Source: Vandiemenella viatica | Taxonomy: Eukaryota; Arthropoda; Insecta; Orthoptera; Morabidae | DNA length: 64,000 nucleotides | Direction: 5' to 3' | NCBI GenBank assembly: GCA_031002005.1 | Contig: CM061919.1 | Location: 174,017,121-174,081,120, forward strand | Shown: piece after piece, positions 34,010 to 47,280 of the stretch | How positions within the stretch are numbered: position 1 is the first letter of the stretch | Layout of the letters: each line of letters starts with the position of its first letter | Notes under the pieces: generated by a model | What the model was told of the DNA's origin: nothing | Seen by the model: only the letters and a program-made list of their open reading frames with translations | The model's database searches: none | Program-made: the position numbers and the translations under genes

Positions 34010-35407
34010 TCATCGCTGAGAGTTGTGTATATGGGTAGTGAGGTGTTTGGACAGATAATCAGCTCTGGCAAAGCACTTGCCACACATTTCACAATGATAG
34101 GGCCTCTCACCTGTATGGATGCGAAGGTGGCGTGTTAGATCACTTTTACCACCAAAGGCCCGGCCACAGAAGAGACAAACAAAGGGTCTTTCACCAGTAT
34201 GCTTTCTCACATGCAGCTTGAGATTTTCTTTAGAGCGTACACATTTTCCACAGAAGGGGCAGGCAAACCGACGTTCACGCTGCCTCTCAGCAGCATCTGC
34301 ACGCAAGAGACTGAGCAGTGAGGCTTCTCGTGCAGTGCGTGATAAAGCCACAGTCAGTGAGTCAACAGTCTCATCCTGATCTGCCTTCTCCGTCTTGACA
34401 ACACTTCCATCCAGCAATGAATCTCCTCCCCCTGTAACAGTTCCTCTTCTGTTATAGTAATAATCATCTAGTGAGAATTTATAGAAGTTCTTGTGTTCCG
34501 CTCCAGATGCACCTGCAATTTTTTCAAAATTTGAGGTTGTGGAAACATCATCTTCAGCCATTTTGTGACTGATTGCTTCATTTGAGCTAGATACATGGTT
34601 GCTGCCATTTTCTGGGTGGGAGGCTGCTGTGCCATTTCTGTCACCTTTTTTCTCAGGCAGTTCAGCATTATGATGGGAAGTACTTTCTCCATCAGTGGGC
34701 ACATTTGTAGGAGAGAATGAGAAAAATTTGTTGCCATACTCTGGTATACTACCAACTCTGAGGGCCCTCTCAGTCAACAACCCTCCTAGCATGCCATTAC
34801 CTCTCATTGCCCGGGTAAAGACATCCAAGTCTGATGGTGACTTGGAGTGCAGCTTCTCCAAAGCATGATTAAGGCGGTGTTTCTTGAATGATTTGAGATA
34901 GCGAAACTGCATGCCACAGACATCACAAGTGAAGAGCTTATCAGCAGGCAGACGGGCTCGGTGGTTTTGTTCACGATGTTTGAGGTAGGCAGATCGATAC
35001 CTGTAGCTCTGCCCACATTGGTCACATTTGAATGGTTTCTCTTCAGTGTCAGCCATATCTTCTGGTGGGGATTGTGCAGAATGCTGGAGCTCAGAGTGTT
35101 GTTCAAGCAACCAAGAGGACGGAAAAGAGGCAAGACAGACAGAACATCTGAAGAGTCCTGCCACTGGGGAGCGGCTGTCCAGCAGGCTCTGTTGGTGCAG
35201 GAGGCCAAGAAGTGAGCTCTGCCGACTAATGCTGTCCAATGTAACATCTGCGAAACCAGAGAAGCTGCCAGCAAATGGAGGAAATGGGAACTGAAATGGG
35301 GTTGAGGACCTGTTTCTGTGACTACTTATCTGTATATCTGGTCCTAGTTGGTGTGATCCAGAAATTGTGCATGGAGAGCCATATCTGCTATCCATATGCT
35401 GCATATC
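34010..35407 (-). CDS. Distal alternative terminal exon, six C2H2 zinc fingers
   Basis: The exon starts after TTTCTTTTAG with GAT ATG CAG (phase 0) and ends at its own stop, encoding about 465 residues. Three fingers lie in the first 40%: FRCSVCLASF, FKCDQCGQSY and FTCDVCGMQF, each completed by His-x3/4-His. A long Ser/Asn/Glu-rich low-complexity region follows. Three closely spaced fingers end the protein: FACPFCGKCV, FVCLFCGRAF and YHCEMCGKCF, joined by TGERPF/TGERPY linkers, which is the mark of DNA-binding finger arrays. Fingers 1 and 2 have His-x4-His spacing. Joined to the BTB and linker exons it gives a protein of about 768 residues. An in-frame ATG right after the acceptor could also start a BTB-less product, but nothing shows a promoter there. 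Confidence 0.9.
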   Translation of the reverse strand, partial: DMQHMDSRYGSPCTISGSHQLGPDIQISSHRNRSSTPFQFPFPPFAGSFSGFADVTLDSISRQSSLLGLLHQQSLLDSRSPVAGLFRCSVCLASFPSSWLLEQHSELQHSAQSPPEDMADTEEKPFKCDQCGQSYRYRSAYLKHREQNHRARLPADKLFTCDVCGMQFRYLKSFKKHRLNHALEKLHSKSPSDLDVFTRAMRGNGMLGGLLTERALRVGSIPEYGNKFFSFSPTNVPTDGESTSHHNAELPEKKGDRNGTAASHPENGSNHVSSSNEAISHKMAEDDVSTTSNFEKIAGASGAEHKNFYKFSLDDYYYNRRGTVTGGGDSLLDGSVVKTEKADQDETVDSLTVALSRTAREASLLSLLRADAAERQRERRFACPFCGKCVRSKENLKLHVRKHTGERPFVCLFCGRAFGGKSDLTRHLRIHTGERPYHCEMCGKCFARADYLSKHLTTHIHNSQR

Positions 35408-38400
35408 CTAAAAGAAAGAACAGTACATCATACATATAAAATAATTGAATCAGTGTTATATTCCACTGAAAAGTACTGGAAGAAATATTAGTAATAATAA
35501 TAATAATAATGATGATGATGATAAAAAACAACAGTTTGAGCCATTGAGCATTGGGACTGAAAGAAATCATCAAAAACTAAAATAAGAGTTACTTGAAGAT
35601 ATTATCTCCTTATGTTTTAGTGGAGACACCAAGTTTTTGGTGTATGTAAGTCTTATTTTGTACACACCTTTGTAGTAACATTCTTCTTGTCAAAATGGTT
35701 AGACAGTTTATTTATTCGAAAATGGCAACTAGTGATTGCTAACACAGATTTGGTGTAGCAGAATATCATCAGGGAAAAAATTTTATGATTAGAGAAATTA
35801 AAAGTAGCTCAAGACATATTGTACCATTTTACCATATTTTATATGCTATGGATAAATAGCTTGCCAGAACCATAAAAATGGAGGTTAATTCAGTCACTAA
35901 CATTGCAAATTAATAATACAAACAAAATCTTAATATTAAAGGAACTTTTTAACTGAAACTAAACCAATAACATAAGAATATCTCAAAGCTAAAAGTCATA
36001 ATTCTAAAGTGTAGGAATTTTTACACATTCATTTTCATTGGTTTTACTGTTAAAAACAAACATTTTGATATTAAGTTTATATACTAAAAATTTTAGTAAA
36101 CAAGATAGAGCCATTTGAAAATTTATGTGCTTGACATAGTATTTGCCAACAGTGGAAAACAGGTTAAACAAAAAAGTGATGGTCATTTTAATAGGTAATC
36201 CAAATTTAACTATAAAAATAGGTTTTTAGCATCGGAAATCACATTCTGACCAAAATTAAAGGTAGTAAGTAAATTCTAACTATGGTTTTTAGAGGGAGGA
36301 AAAAAAATAATAATTAGGAAGCCAAAATATGCTGAAACTGTAGAGAAAAATTCATATAATAATAGCTTAGCAAGAAGTTTGAAATTCAAAAATGAAAAGT
36401 AGAATTTTTGTTTACAAATTTATGGATTAGGTAAAAAAATGTATACCATAAACCCACCAAGCTTAAAAATGAGAGTGAAAAGGAAGGATTTGTGAAATAA
36501 AGATGTCAAAAGATAGAGCAGAGAATTCTAAGGAAACTGAGAAAATTTCATTAAAAGTTATAACACATTATGAGAGATTTTTTTTAAAGTTTTAAGAGCA
36601 CAGCAGGCGAGAAAAATTGGCATGAAAATTTGAAAGTAAAATAAAAAAATGAGAGATTTCACCATGATAAAAAATAGATAGAGATGAAACAAATATCAAT
36701 AGGAGGAGGAAATTAAAATGAATCCCGTGATATAAAAATCTTTGTGAAGGACCAAAAACTGCAAAAGATAAACTCAAATAACTGAAATAAAACTTCTAAA
36801 ATTAGTAGCAAAGAAATAAAGCAATTTGGGACAAGGTTTATATAAAAATAGTCAGAATAAAATGACAAAGTTTTGAAAAGATTGGAGGAAAAATGGAAAA
36901 TAAAGAATTGAATCACCTAGTGCAAAATCATTAACCCCCCTTCCCCCCCCCCAATTTTCTGCCCCTCTATGTAGTTTGAAGCAGGGGTAGGCTGTGTGTC
37001 AGTCGTAGTCGTGATTGGATTGGAGGTGCCGGACTTTTAAATTTGTAATAGTTTAGTGGTGAAACTTATAAATTTTGAGCCTCGGACACAGTTTGCAGGT
37101 TACTCATATTACGGTGAGGCGGAACTTAGAATCTTAAAAACATTCAGCGATATGGAACTTTCGTTAACAATGTGCGGCCTCGTGAACATTTAAAGTATTC
37201 TCACTCTAAATTGGGTTTCAAATCAATTCAAGGTTGCAAGAGTGAATGTTTTATGTCCATGTGTGTGACTTGAAGTATAACTTGCAGTCTTTTAATTTGT
37301 TTTCGAAGTGTGGTCTAGTATTCAACCATTATTATACAAAAACGTGTGATCTGATACCAGTTGTGCTTTAGAAATTTTAGAATAATATATTATTTAATTA
37401 TTAACAGTGATGTTTCTTTTCTGTTATACCCTGAAATTATCTGTTGCAATTAACTCAACAGTTAGGTGACCGAGTTTCAGTACATACCCTTGTATTAACT
37501 TTATTAAGGTATCAGATTAATAAACATTATCATCAATGGTCTCAGCTTATGTTAGAACTGTGCAAGAAACCAATTGATGGTTATACATAACATATATCTT
37601 GCTATTAAGATAAACATTATTCTTTTATAGCCAGAATAAATGAATTTCTGGTTTATACCATCATTTCCATAAAGCACTTCTTATTATGATCACTGAAAAT
37701 GTTGAAAGTCAAAAGAAATTTTGGATTAAATTAAAATGTAATAAATATTGTAAATTAGTCATTGACACCATACAAGGATATTTTATATGAAGTGTATATG
37801 AAGTAATTAATTAATAGAAATAATTTGAGTGAATATCAGTTGAATGTACATTTCAAGAGGGAAGAGGATTTCTGAATTTCAACTTAACAAAATATAAATA
37901 TCAGAAATAAATGTTCCACTGAGCACCTCCAAGACCATTCTCATTTTGAGATGAAGATTTAAAATAGTTTAAATTAGAGCTTTATTACTCTTTACTGACA
38001 GGAGAGGCCTGTCAATGGGCAAAAGAAAGGAAATTCGTCATTGCCTTTATTGAGGCTACCCATCACTCATGTAGAGGGATTCTTGGATACCATGCACACC
38101 CAATCTGGATTCTTGAAATCAAATCGGGACTGAAAATTATTGCTCACCTACCAGAATTGGTTCAATGACTAAGAAATAATTGAATAGATTAATTTTACAA
38201 CAACAAATTGTGAGAATTTAGATATTTCTTTAAAGTGTTAATTAATAACTGATGACAGCAGCACAAAAATTTATGTTGAATTTCATACAACAGAAATATA
38301 AACACTGAAATAGTTATAAAACTCCAAATTATGAATCAATAATTTTAAAAGATTAGCAGGCAAAAGATAATTTCTGAGAGCAAAAATAAAAGCCTGACTA

Positions 38401-41400
38401 AAGAGGAGATTCAAACTAAGATAGCATTTGCATTTGGAACAAGATCTTGAGTGCAACAATTAAAAAATTTATTTCATATGCACACAGAAAATTAAATGAA
38501 GATAACCAAAAATAACAAAGGGAAAGGTCCCATAATAGATTCCCACTTTATAAGCATACAGCTTACTGCAGACACTGATATTACGGAGTTACATTCATCT
38601 CCATCTACTAATGTGTTTTTGTGTTCCAGTTTTGTCTTATAGATGCAACATATTTGTAACTAAAATTGCTATTAATTGAATTTATCACAATAAAGTAAAT
38701 TCCTGTGGCTATTTGATTAATAACAGCTGAAACATTATTGACAAATGCTCTTTTTACACTTGAGGTATAACTACTTAAGGATAGTTCAGATCAGTTAACA
38801 CTGTTATAAGCTTCACTCAGATATGTTTTGGATCCCTGATTGACTTCCTTACTGCAATGAGCTCTACTATATATCTACCAAAGAAATTTTTGTATTAAAG
38901 TGAAAATTTGGCTTTTTATTTAGTTTTGTGTTCTCTCTGACATAAGCTGGTGACTGATCAAATTGCAATGCACTCTTTAAATAAATAAAACCAAATGAAA
39001 GCACATATGTTACAAACAAGACATGACCAGAACAGTAAAAATTAAACCTATTAGATATCAGTTACTGGTGGTAATATTCTGACCTGTACTAAGTTTCCTT
39101 TTCTGTTTTACGACAACCCCTAACTAAAAGTTGCACCCAGAACAACAATTTATAACTGTTCCATAAAAAATTAACTGTAGACTACACAGTTTAAAGCATC
39201 TTAAAGTTTTCATTAACAGATGCAGGAAGATTACATCACTCAGTTTTATAAGATATTGTTAGATTGATATGAAGGTAAACAACACTTTCTTATTTTATTG
39301 GTTATGTTAAGAACAATTAAGTTATAGAACAATCTTTCATAAAATATTATAATTTTTAATCATAAACCATTTTTTTACTTTCTTTGAAGCATTGTTATGG
39401 ACCTCTAAATGGTAAAAAAATAAACACGTATCCCAAATGTATAAAGGTTATTCAGTTATTGCAGTTGCAGGTGTTTTATTAAATTTAATAATTTTTATAA
39501 TGGCCGAGATCATTAAGAATTATTTATTCTAAGAGAGGGTTGTTATTGTTCATCACCTGTTTGCAAATTCTGTAGGCTGTTGTTGTTTTACATAACCATT
39601 TTTGAATATAAATTTCTTAATTAGAAATTGGGTACCATATTAGTAGCTGATAAAATTAGAGCAGAAAACAACACAAAAACTGTAATTTTAAATCAGCTAT
39701 TCGTACCTTCCCTAGTACAGTGTTATAACTCCTTAATATGCTTAGCATACATAACCACTAGTTTTTGAGAGACATGTCATAAGTGATAACTTTATGTACT
39801 GTGCAGTTTTAAACTATGGCATTGACAGAATTGTCCCAACACTGGAAAAAGAAACATTAAAAAATAATCATTATACAATTTAAATGTTGTTAATGAAAGA
39901 TTGAAAAAAAAATCGAGATGTTCAACTAGTTTTAACTGGGTAACTGCAGAATAACAGGCTAATTTATACTTTGTTTTTTTTCTTATAAACAATGTATAAT
40001 TTTTGTTCATATTATGATCATTAATAATTGTTATAGTTTAAATTTCTTGACACCTAAACTAATATTTAACAATATACCATTGTGGAAAGAAACATCACAT
40101 ATTCAACAAATTAAAAATTAGAATCAATAGAGCTCTTGTGCAATATTAAGAAATAATTAACTCAATGAACTTGTGCAAATCAGTTGTAAATATACCAGCT
40201 GATTGATGTCAATCTTTAATTTTTCTTCTCAAAATCTTGGTGAGACTTAATTTTCATCCATGTGCTTGATGTTTGGATAATATAATACGGTGTATCATTC
40301 TCTTTCCCCCTCCAACAAAAAAGAGGGGGGGGGGGGAAGAAAAAAAACTGAATATGAGTCAATAAAGCAGTAATTTCAATTTTATTCCAACGTACTTCCA
40401 GAAATTTTACACCAGGCATTTCTTAATCTATTTTATTCATTGAAATTGTTTTACAGCTATGATATGCATGTTTTCTTATATGTTTTTAAAGAGACTAAAA
40501 ATAAGTGTATTTTAAAGGTAAACCCATATATACAAGAATTACTAGCCAAACAAGGCAATATCACATACAAGCAATTTCCACTCATAAGCATAGGCATTTT
40601 CAAGTAACCTGATGCAAGACAAACTTTTACAGTGTTCATTATAAATGCTAAAGGAACATTAAAATTACAGAATTCACTGAAAAGCTTCTGTAGCAGCAGT
40701 TTAATAAAACAAAACTGATAATAGTTTTGCCTTACTGAAGATGTTAATGAAACATAATATGATGAAAAAATAGTGAATTAACTACAAGCAAATCAACTCA
40801 AATGTGGGGAAAATCAATTCTTTCTACACAGTTAACAAGCTGAATAAGTTGGATTTCTAAAAAAAATACAGATATACCACTAAAATGCATTGGGGAAACC
40901 CATCATTATCAGCACTAACTTCTTTAGCACCTGAAACACTGAACATCAATAACATGATGTAGTGATACATGCCTTGAGGCTTTATAATTAAAAGCATAAT
41001 ATTCATTTTTAAAGAGAACATTTTCTTGTTTCAGTGAATGGCAGAATCTTAATATATATAGAAAAATATAATTTACAATCACTTCATCCAAGTAATGTAA
41101 ATAAAGAGGAACAATGGGCAGAACAATGTTTTAATAAAGCATATTATAGGTACTGTTCATTTTATTTCTGTTCCAGCACTATAGCAGCTAAATATGTCTG
41201 TCAATGACTATATGGTTAAGAGAAGATTTTTAATGGCAAAGACCCTACTTCGCCCACATCATCTCATCAAATGATTTATGTAACAGAATGGTTAGAATTT
41301 GCTACTTTGAGAGGAACTTTGGTTTCTTGGCTTGTAACAAAAAAGGAGATACTTTGTAACAAGGAAATATTGAACTTCCTCAAATATAAAATAATAATAG

Positions 41401-42659
41401 TAAATATTTTTTGTTAGTTCACAGACAAACTGCAATACCAAAGCTTCTTAACTGCATATCAGAAAAATGGCTAAGTTTGTGCAATATCTGGTGATGTTTA
41501 TACTACCATTACACACACATGACCCAATTGATAATTCAGTAAAACTTGAATACTATTTCTTTTTTTTTTCAACAAATATAATCTGTTACTTTCAAAAACT
41601 GCTATACATTCTATATATACTGCTTCAAAAGCACAAGAATCAATATATGTACTGATTTTACATCTTTTCCTTGTTGTAACACATAATATTAAAAAAATAG
41701 TTCTTATTAGTGAATACCATTTTCATGTAAAGAAATAAAAAGTTTAATCAAGATATTGCAGATCTTTGCATCGGGGATAGACTTTAGTAGTTTAGCTTAG
41801 AAATCTCTTTAGTCAAAAATATGAAATAAATATATAAGCAGGAATATTCAACATGTGCAGTTCCAAGCCAATTTTCAAATCAGTTACACTTGCAATTATC
41901 TCAAAACATTTCACACTAGATTCTTGTTACATTCAACAATCACAGACTATCACAGTTTTAGGTGTAAAACTATTTATCAACAGTGCTGCAACAAACTCTT
42001 TAGTAACAACAGTTTCAAATAATTCTCTCTCATCTTCATAACTATAAAAATGTGTGTTCAGTCTGTGATCACTGTTCAAGGCAAGCCACAGCCTTCAACA
42101 CAGATATGGAATTCTATTCTTATCATTTATTTGCTATATCATTAACCATTCATTTCATAATAAAACCATGTGAGATCTACGAGAAAATCCTTCACTGTAA
42201 TGTCAATAAAGTTCAGAATCATTTGACATTGAGTGCTGTGAACATTTATAGTTATCTGTTAACGCTCACTTTATAACTCAGAATTATGTCGTGGATTACA
42301 GAAATAACTGCAGCAGTATCAAACTTTATGCAAGCATTTATAAAACCTATATTTGAATCAACAGAGCTTCTCAGGCATATAGCTATGAATGTTTTTGAAT
42401 AATGACATAGTTGAGCTAGTTAACCAGAATAGCCTCTTGGTAGAATCAGTACAGTAAAATTACACTATAAAGTATTTTTTTAAAATGGATATCAAGAGTT
42501 CTGAAGATATATTAACTCTAGTTTCTCATAAATACTTATTACAAAATTCATGTCAAATCTTTTGTTTTTTAATTGATGGAGTAATATGATAAATTGGATA
42601 CACTAATTAAACATGGAACAAAACTGGGTTTTGCATCAGAATGTGGAACATAAATAGTG
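35408..42659 (-). other. Intron upstream of the distal terminal exon, first part
   Basis: About 7 kb of AT-rich intron. Small features are a TAA/TGA trinucleotide run near 35496-35525, a poly-C run near 36938-36950 and a poly-G near 40324-40336. A stretch of higher GC lies at about 36980-37260. The part near 37990-38170 looks like a very old SINE relic, with CCCAATCTGGATTCTTG in place of the ATCTGGATG word. No other exon could be supported. Confidence 0.5.
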
Positions 42660-42965
42660 TTTGAACATAAAGAAAATTGGGTTGGTCAGAACACAATCGA
42701 TAACCTATGATAAAGGTGGAGGATTGAGAGTCACTGGAAGACAGGTATTGGGGATGAAGAGAGTGTATTAAGCCTAAACTCATGAAGAGGCTTTGCTAGA
42801 AATTGGTAGAATTAGTATATGGATGGAAAAAATTAGTGTTTGGAATATATTACCAAGGTAAATGAACAATTTACAAGAACCACCAAATTCAAAATTAAAA
42901 GTTTTTAAGATCAAAAGTAGGCAGGTGGCAATGCTGCACTAAAAATTTTATGATAGAAGAAAAAC
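42660..42965 (+). pseudogene. Decayed C-terminal fragment of a LINE reverse transcriptase
   Basis: It follows the same order as 7120-7515, 24460-24775 and 30900-31180: a GAACACAATCGATAACCTATGATAAAGG start, a GAGAGTCACTGGAAGACAGG segment, a TGGAATATATTACCAAGG segment in place of the RDWN-LP block, and AAAAGTAGGCAGG near the end. No frame is open. Confidence 0.45.
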
Positions 42966-44139
42966 CTGAAATTGGAAAGTACGTGCTGAAATAAACTGTT
43001 ATCAGGTCACATGGTTCATTGTTATTAAATCAATGATTAGAGTATTTACAACAGCAATGCAATTATAAAAGTTTTTGGACAATTGTGAAATTTTACAAAA
43101 ATAAAGAAATAACCTAAACAACAAATAATGATGTATTTAAATTGGTATGTGAACCTAGCAGACCTCATCAGAAAGAATGAAATAACCAAACATCCATAAT
43201 CGGCTGGTGAAGTCATGGTTGGAGATAGAAAAGAATTCCACCAAACTCCTGGTATCAGTTGTACACCCACTCATTCTGTTTTGGTTTCCTAATATCACAG
43301 TTTATTGAAGAACCAGAATATTATTTCAAAACATAAAAAAATAGAAAAGTTATTACTTTGCAAACCTGATGGTGGAAACAAAAATACACATACGAAAACA
43401 AAACATCCCAAACATAATTCTACGATTCTGTATCAGAGAGAGATGCATAGTCAATCTGGATCCTTCTCTCTCAAAAGAATAATTGACAGGAAATCTTCAG
43501 CTGAGTAAATACCTGCTTTACGCCATGTAGGCAGATTTTCTTTTCCACCAGCTTAGAAAGTTTTAATATCTAAAGAAATTTGTACTAATCACTAAAATAC
43601 TCTCATTTTCTTAGTGAATGTCATGGAAACATGGTAAATGAACAATTTTTTTGAATAAAGATCGTTGACCAACTGATTGGTAATAAAAGATGAAACATTT
43701 TTGACAAACTAAATCCTGAAAATTACACCAAAATAGGTCCTATTGATTGTCAAAATGCCACTTGGATTGACAACTGTTTCTTTCCAACTCTTAAAAGGAT
43801 TGTTTCCATTTGAAATGTATTAGAAAAGCAACAGAGAAAATGACCTCCACGCTAGTTAAACAAAAACGTGTACTGAACAGAGATATTCAGTGACCATCTT
43901 CGTCCACTGCAGAATGTATGAAAGATAACACTACCATAATAAATGCAATATAATAATAAAGACAAGGATAGTCATAAAGAGAGATAATGAATTACTTAAA
44001 ACAGAAAATTCCATGTTTAATGTGTAATATTCACCTGGATTTAACAATTTTGGTACATTACACATGTTATTTTGTCAGGTGAAGTGACTAACTATAAAGT
44101 TGAAGGTGAGTATTTAATTGCTATTAAGCATCAGTTGGA
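42966..44139. other. Intronic spacer, nothing firm
   Basis: A minus-strand frame at 43150-43270 gives WWNSFLSP and SPADYGCLVISF. It may be a fragment of some repeat but I do not recognise it. No other feature supported. Confidence 0.35.
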
Positions 44140-44512
44140 GGTAAAGAATCTACATCTACATCCATACTCTGCAAATCACAAACATTGTGGGTGGCAGAGC
44201 GTGCTAAGCAGAAATCCTAAACCCACCCATTCCAATCCCGAATAGTGTGAGGAAAGAATGAATACATAAAAGCATCAGTACGGCATCTTATTTCTCTAAT
44301 ATTATCCCTCCGGTCATTGCGACCTAAATAGGTTGGCGGAAGAAGTATTTCATTGCACTCAAAATTTAAATTTTTTCGCATATTCTCCAATAAATTCGAA
44401 CGCAAGCTACGTCGTCTGTCTTCCAAACTATCCCAGCCCAATCTATGTATCAATTCTGTGATGCTTTCATAAGGGCTGTAACAACAAGTCACGGATCAAG
44501 CGGCTCTGCTTA
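44140..44512 (-). pseudogene. LINE reverse transcriptase 3' end with GATGTA-type tail
   Basis: On the minus strand the open stretch 44492-44220 gives SPYESITELIHRLGWDSLED, a RRRSLR run, then ILLPPTYLGRNDRRDNIREI and finally FMYSFFPHTIRDWN. These are the last conserved blocks of a CR1/jockey-type ORF2. It is followed by an untranslated tail with TGCAGAGTATGGATGTAGAT, a short hexanucleotide repeat of the kind that ends many insect LINEs. Most of the element is missing at the 5' side. It is the best preserved LINE piece in the intron and the only one I see on the same strand as the host gene. Confidence 0.75.
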
Positions 44513-45849
44513 AAGGAAGCAAATGCAATTAACTCCAAGATTATTTCAGATTTTTTCCATTAGCTGTTATTTCAAATTTCGTCATAGAAATGCACTTGAC
44601 TACTCAGGGAATATAGCCAACCATTGTTACAAAATTTTATTTCTCTCTTCCAGTTGTTTGAAACATCATTTATACTAATTTTCAATTAGTTACTTGTGTG
44701 TTTATGAACTGAAATGTATTTTTTTTTTTAAAGAGAAGCAAGATGAAATCAAACCTTTACAAACATTTGCCTTTGTGATGGCTCATCATGCAAAAAAAAG
44801 GCCAATGTAGAAAAGAGAACACCAAAAATGCAAAGTAATAATACAAAATATAATTGAATTAAGATGTACCTGATCATTAAAGGAAGTATCTAACACTGAT
44901 ATTCAGTATTCAAAATAGACTATGGGCAGAAAATGACTGACAAAATTAATGTTGAAAGAAAAGGTAAAATTTATCCACTTCTCACCAAAGTTGAAGGATG
45001 GAGGGCAACAACAAAATGCGCCACAAAAACAAAACAATGCACTATTTCAGGCAAAGTTCATTTTTAAGAAAATAGAACCACATGACTGAGGTCACACAGG
45101 CACCCGCTGACAACACTACTGCACGAAATGATTGTTTTGGTATATAACAGGATCTGTTTTCTTGAAGAAGGTAATAACTTGAAATTTTATGATTCTTTGT
45201 TTGTGGAGCTTTGATGAGATGTGTGTATATTTAACCTTTTCTTTCCATATAAATATGGCCTCATACTCCAGTGTTGCCGATAGAAAACTAAACATTATTA
45301 CTTGTGTCAAATGATTACAGATGATTCTGTTTCCGAGACCTAATATTCATTGAAAGTGAGAAATTTTAATCATGTGCAGTAAACAAACTATTGCCACTGG
45401 GCACATGTTCTGTTGCACATATTCAACAATTAAATACCTAATGAAGAGTTATTTTAGCATCCAGAAATAAAAATCTACAGTAGTTTATTTTTATTTGCTG
45501 CAAGAAACAGTTTGCAGTTCATAAATCTGACATCTATCTAGTTTCAAATGGATAGATAATGAACATTTTAATTATCACTGTGTTTTCATTAATCTTCAAA
45601 CTGAACTGTACATACCTATTGACCAATTTTTACTTAATCGACAGAAATTGATGATGAGGCCCCATTGCATTCTGGGAGAAAAATAAGGAAAAAGTTTTTT
45701 GAAGGGACCAAAGAACTGGACACACTTTGTGAAATACAATGGAATGACATATAGTGAGAACTTCGAAAGAATACTTGGAATACATTTTGAAAGGAACCCA
45801 GGAAGAAAGTATATAAAAAAAAGGATGGAACAACAGGTTTAGTGCCTAT
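44513..45849. other. Intronic spacer, nothing recognised
   Basis: AT-rich, without a domain-bearing frame or repeat end. Confidence 0.4.
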
Positions 45850-46870
45850 GATGTGATTTGAAGAGAAAGCATATCGTAAAGCCTAAAGGAGAGAGGAAAA
45901 AATGAATGGTGGAACTAATAAGGAACATTTATGAGAAATGTGAGATATATAACAGAATAGTTTCAGATGATAAAGGGAACAAGACAAGGAAATGTATTAC
46001 TAGCTATTTTGTTTAGTGACTTTAGATATAGTCACTGCAGAAGTTCAGGTATATATAAATCTGGCTGAATTAAAGGTGATGGTATATGCAGAAGATATAA
46101 TGATTTGTGAGGAGATAAGATAGAATATGGAAACAGATCTGGTAAAATGGGAAACTACAATGGGGAATTATGGCTTGGAGATGAGTGTGAAAAAAATATA
46201 TATATGAAGATATCCAGAAACACTGGCCCATCTAATGTGAAGATACTCAATGGCAAGAAACTGGAATGAATGCAGAGACCCATTTACTTGGGAAGCAAGA
46301 AAACTACTAACGGAAAGGTGGAGGAGAAATTATAGAATAAGGAAGTGTGGCGAGTTTTATCATCTGATTAAATATTTAATCTAAGGTTGAAACAGGGAAG
46401 GAAACAAAAATCATGCTCTACGACATTTACTACCACCGGTATTGACTTATGGCTCTGAAAATTGGACATGGATAAAGAGAGATTGAAGCAGATTACAGGC
46501 AGCAGAGATGAGGTTTCTGAGAGGCACAGAGAATGTCACAAGAAAGGATAGGAACAGAAAAAACATCAAGAAGAGATTAAAAGTCTATGTCTTAGAAGAA
46601 ATTTTAATGAAGAAAAGATTGCAAATTTTGGAGTATATCATGAGAATGGAGAGGAAAGAATGCGAAGTTAGTGCCCTTGAACAATGGGAAGAGGACCTAC
46701 TGTAATAGTGTGGATAAGATGGATGGATGAGGTAAAGAAAGACAGGCAAATGTTGACTGATGACAGGTAATGGAGGAGGACTCTGGGAGTGACAATCAGA
46801 AAAGGAAGCGGATGTTCCAGACAATCTACACAAGTAGAAATGTAAAAAGAAGACTTCTTGGAAGGGAAAA
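45850..46870 (+). pseudogene. Decayed LINE reverse transcriptase
   Basis: Around 45985-46020 one frame reads TRQGNVLLAILFSDF, the counterpart of the RQGDxLSPLLF block. Near 46078-46115 KVMVYAEDIMICEE stands for the catalytic FADD/YADD loop, with one Asp changed to Glu. RPIYLGS- and GSENWTW-type blocks follow, and at 46500-46680 MRFLRGTENVTRKDRNRKN and ILEYIMRMERKE lie in one frame. There are several shifts and stops. It is antisense to the host gene's transcript. Related DNA lies at 32150-32900. Confidence 0.7.
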
Positions 46871-47272
46871 ATTACCATAATCATAAAAAAGTACTTGAGG
46901 CACACGTGAATGGAAAATTTATGATCTGAAAGCAGTCATGGACTGTAATAAGTTCTGAGAAAGTGCTAAACAGTCTGCCTCAGACAAAGGAAGGCTTTGA
47001 AGTAAAAATTTGTGCAATATTGAGGGTAAATAGGGAGATTAGCTAAGTACTTTATCTCTATTGCAATTAATAACAAGTTTCGTTTGTTGATCACAATTTA
47101 CATTTAGAAATGTATCGATCTCATGAAGCTGCGCACATCTCTGAACTAGCACAACGTTATGAAAACTCCACGAACCGTAAAAGATTTTTTTTATTGATTT
47201 ATCATATGCAAACAACAAGAATGCTTAGTAACATTAACTGAAGTTATCTCCCAAGAAGGCCTAGTGTAAGAT
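46871..47272. other. Intronic spacer, nothing recognised
   Basis: No supported feature. Confidence 0.4.
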
Positions 47273-47280
47273 TGATGACC

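Noticed and set aside
34119..35294. Frames on the plus strand and other minus frames across the distal zinc-finger exon
   Set aside because: They overlap a frame with six clear C2H2 fingers and have none of their own.
36940..36990. Poly-C followed by a CAGGGG word as another hAT-like end
   Set aside because: I found no inverted partner and no 8-bp duplication.
43046..43270. A 74-codon minus frame with Trp and Pro-rich words
   Set aside because: It looks like part of some degraded repeat, but I could not tie it to a family, so it is only noted in the spacer entry.
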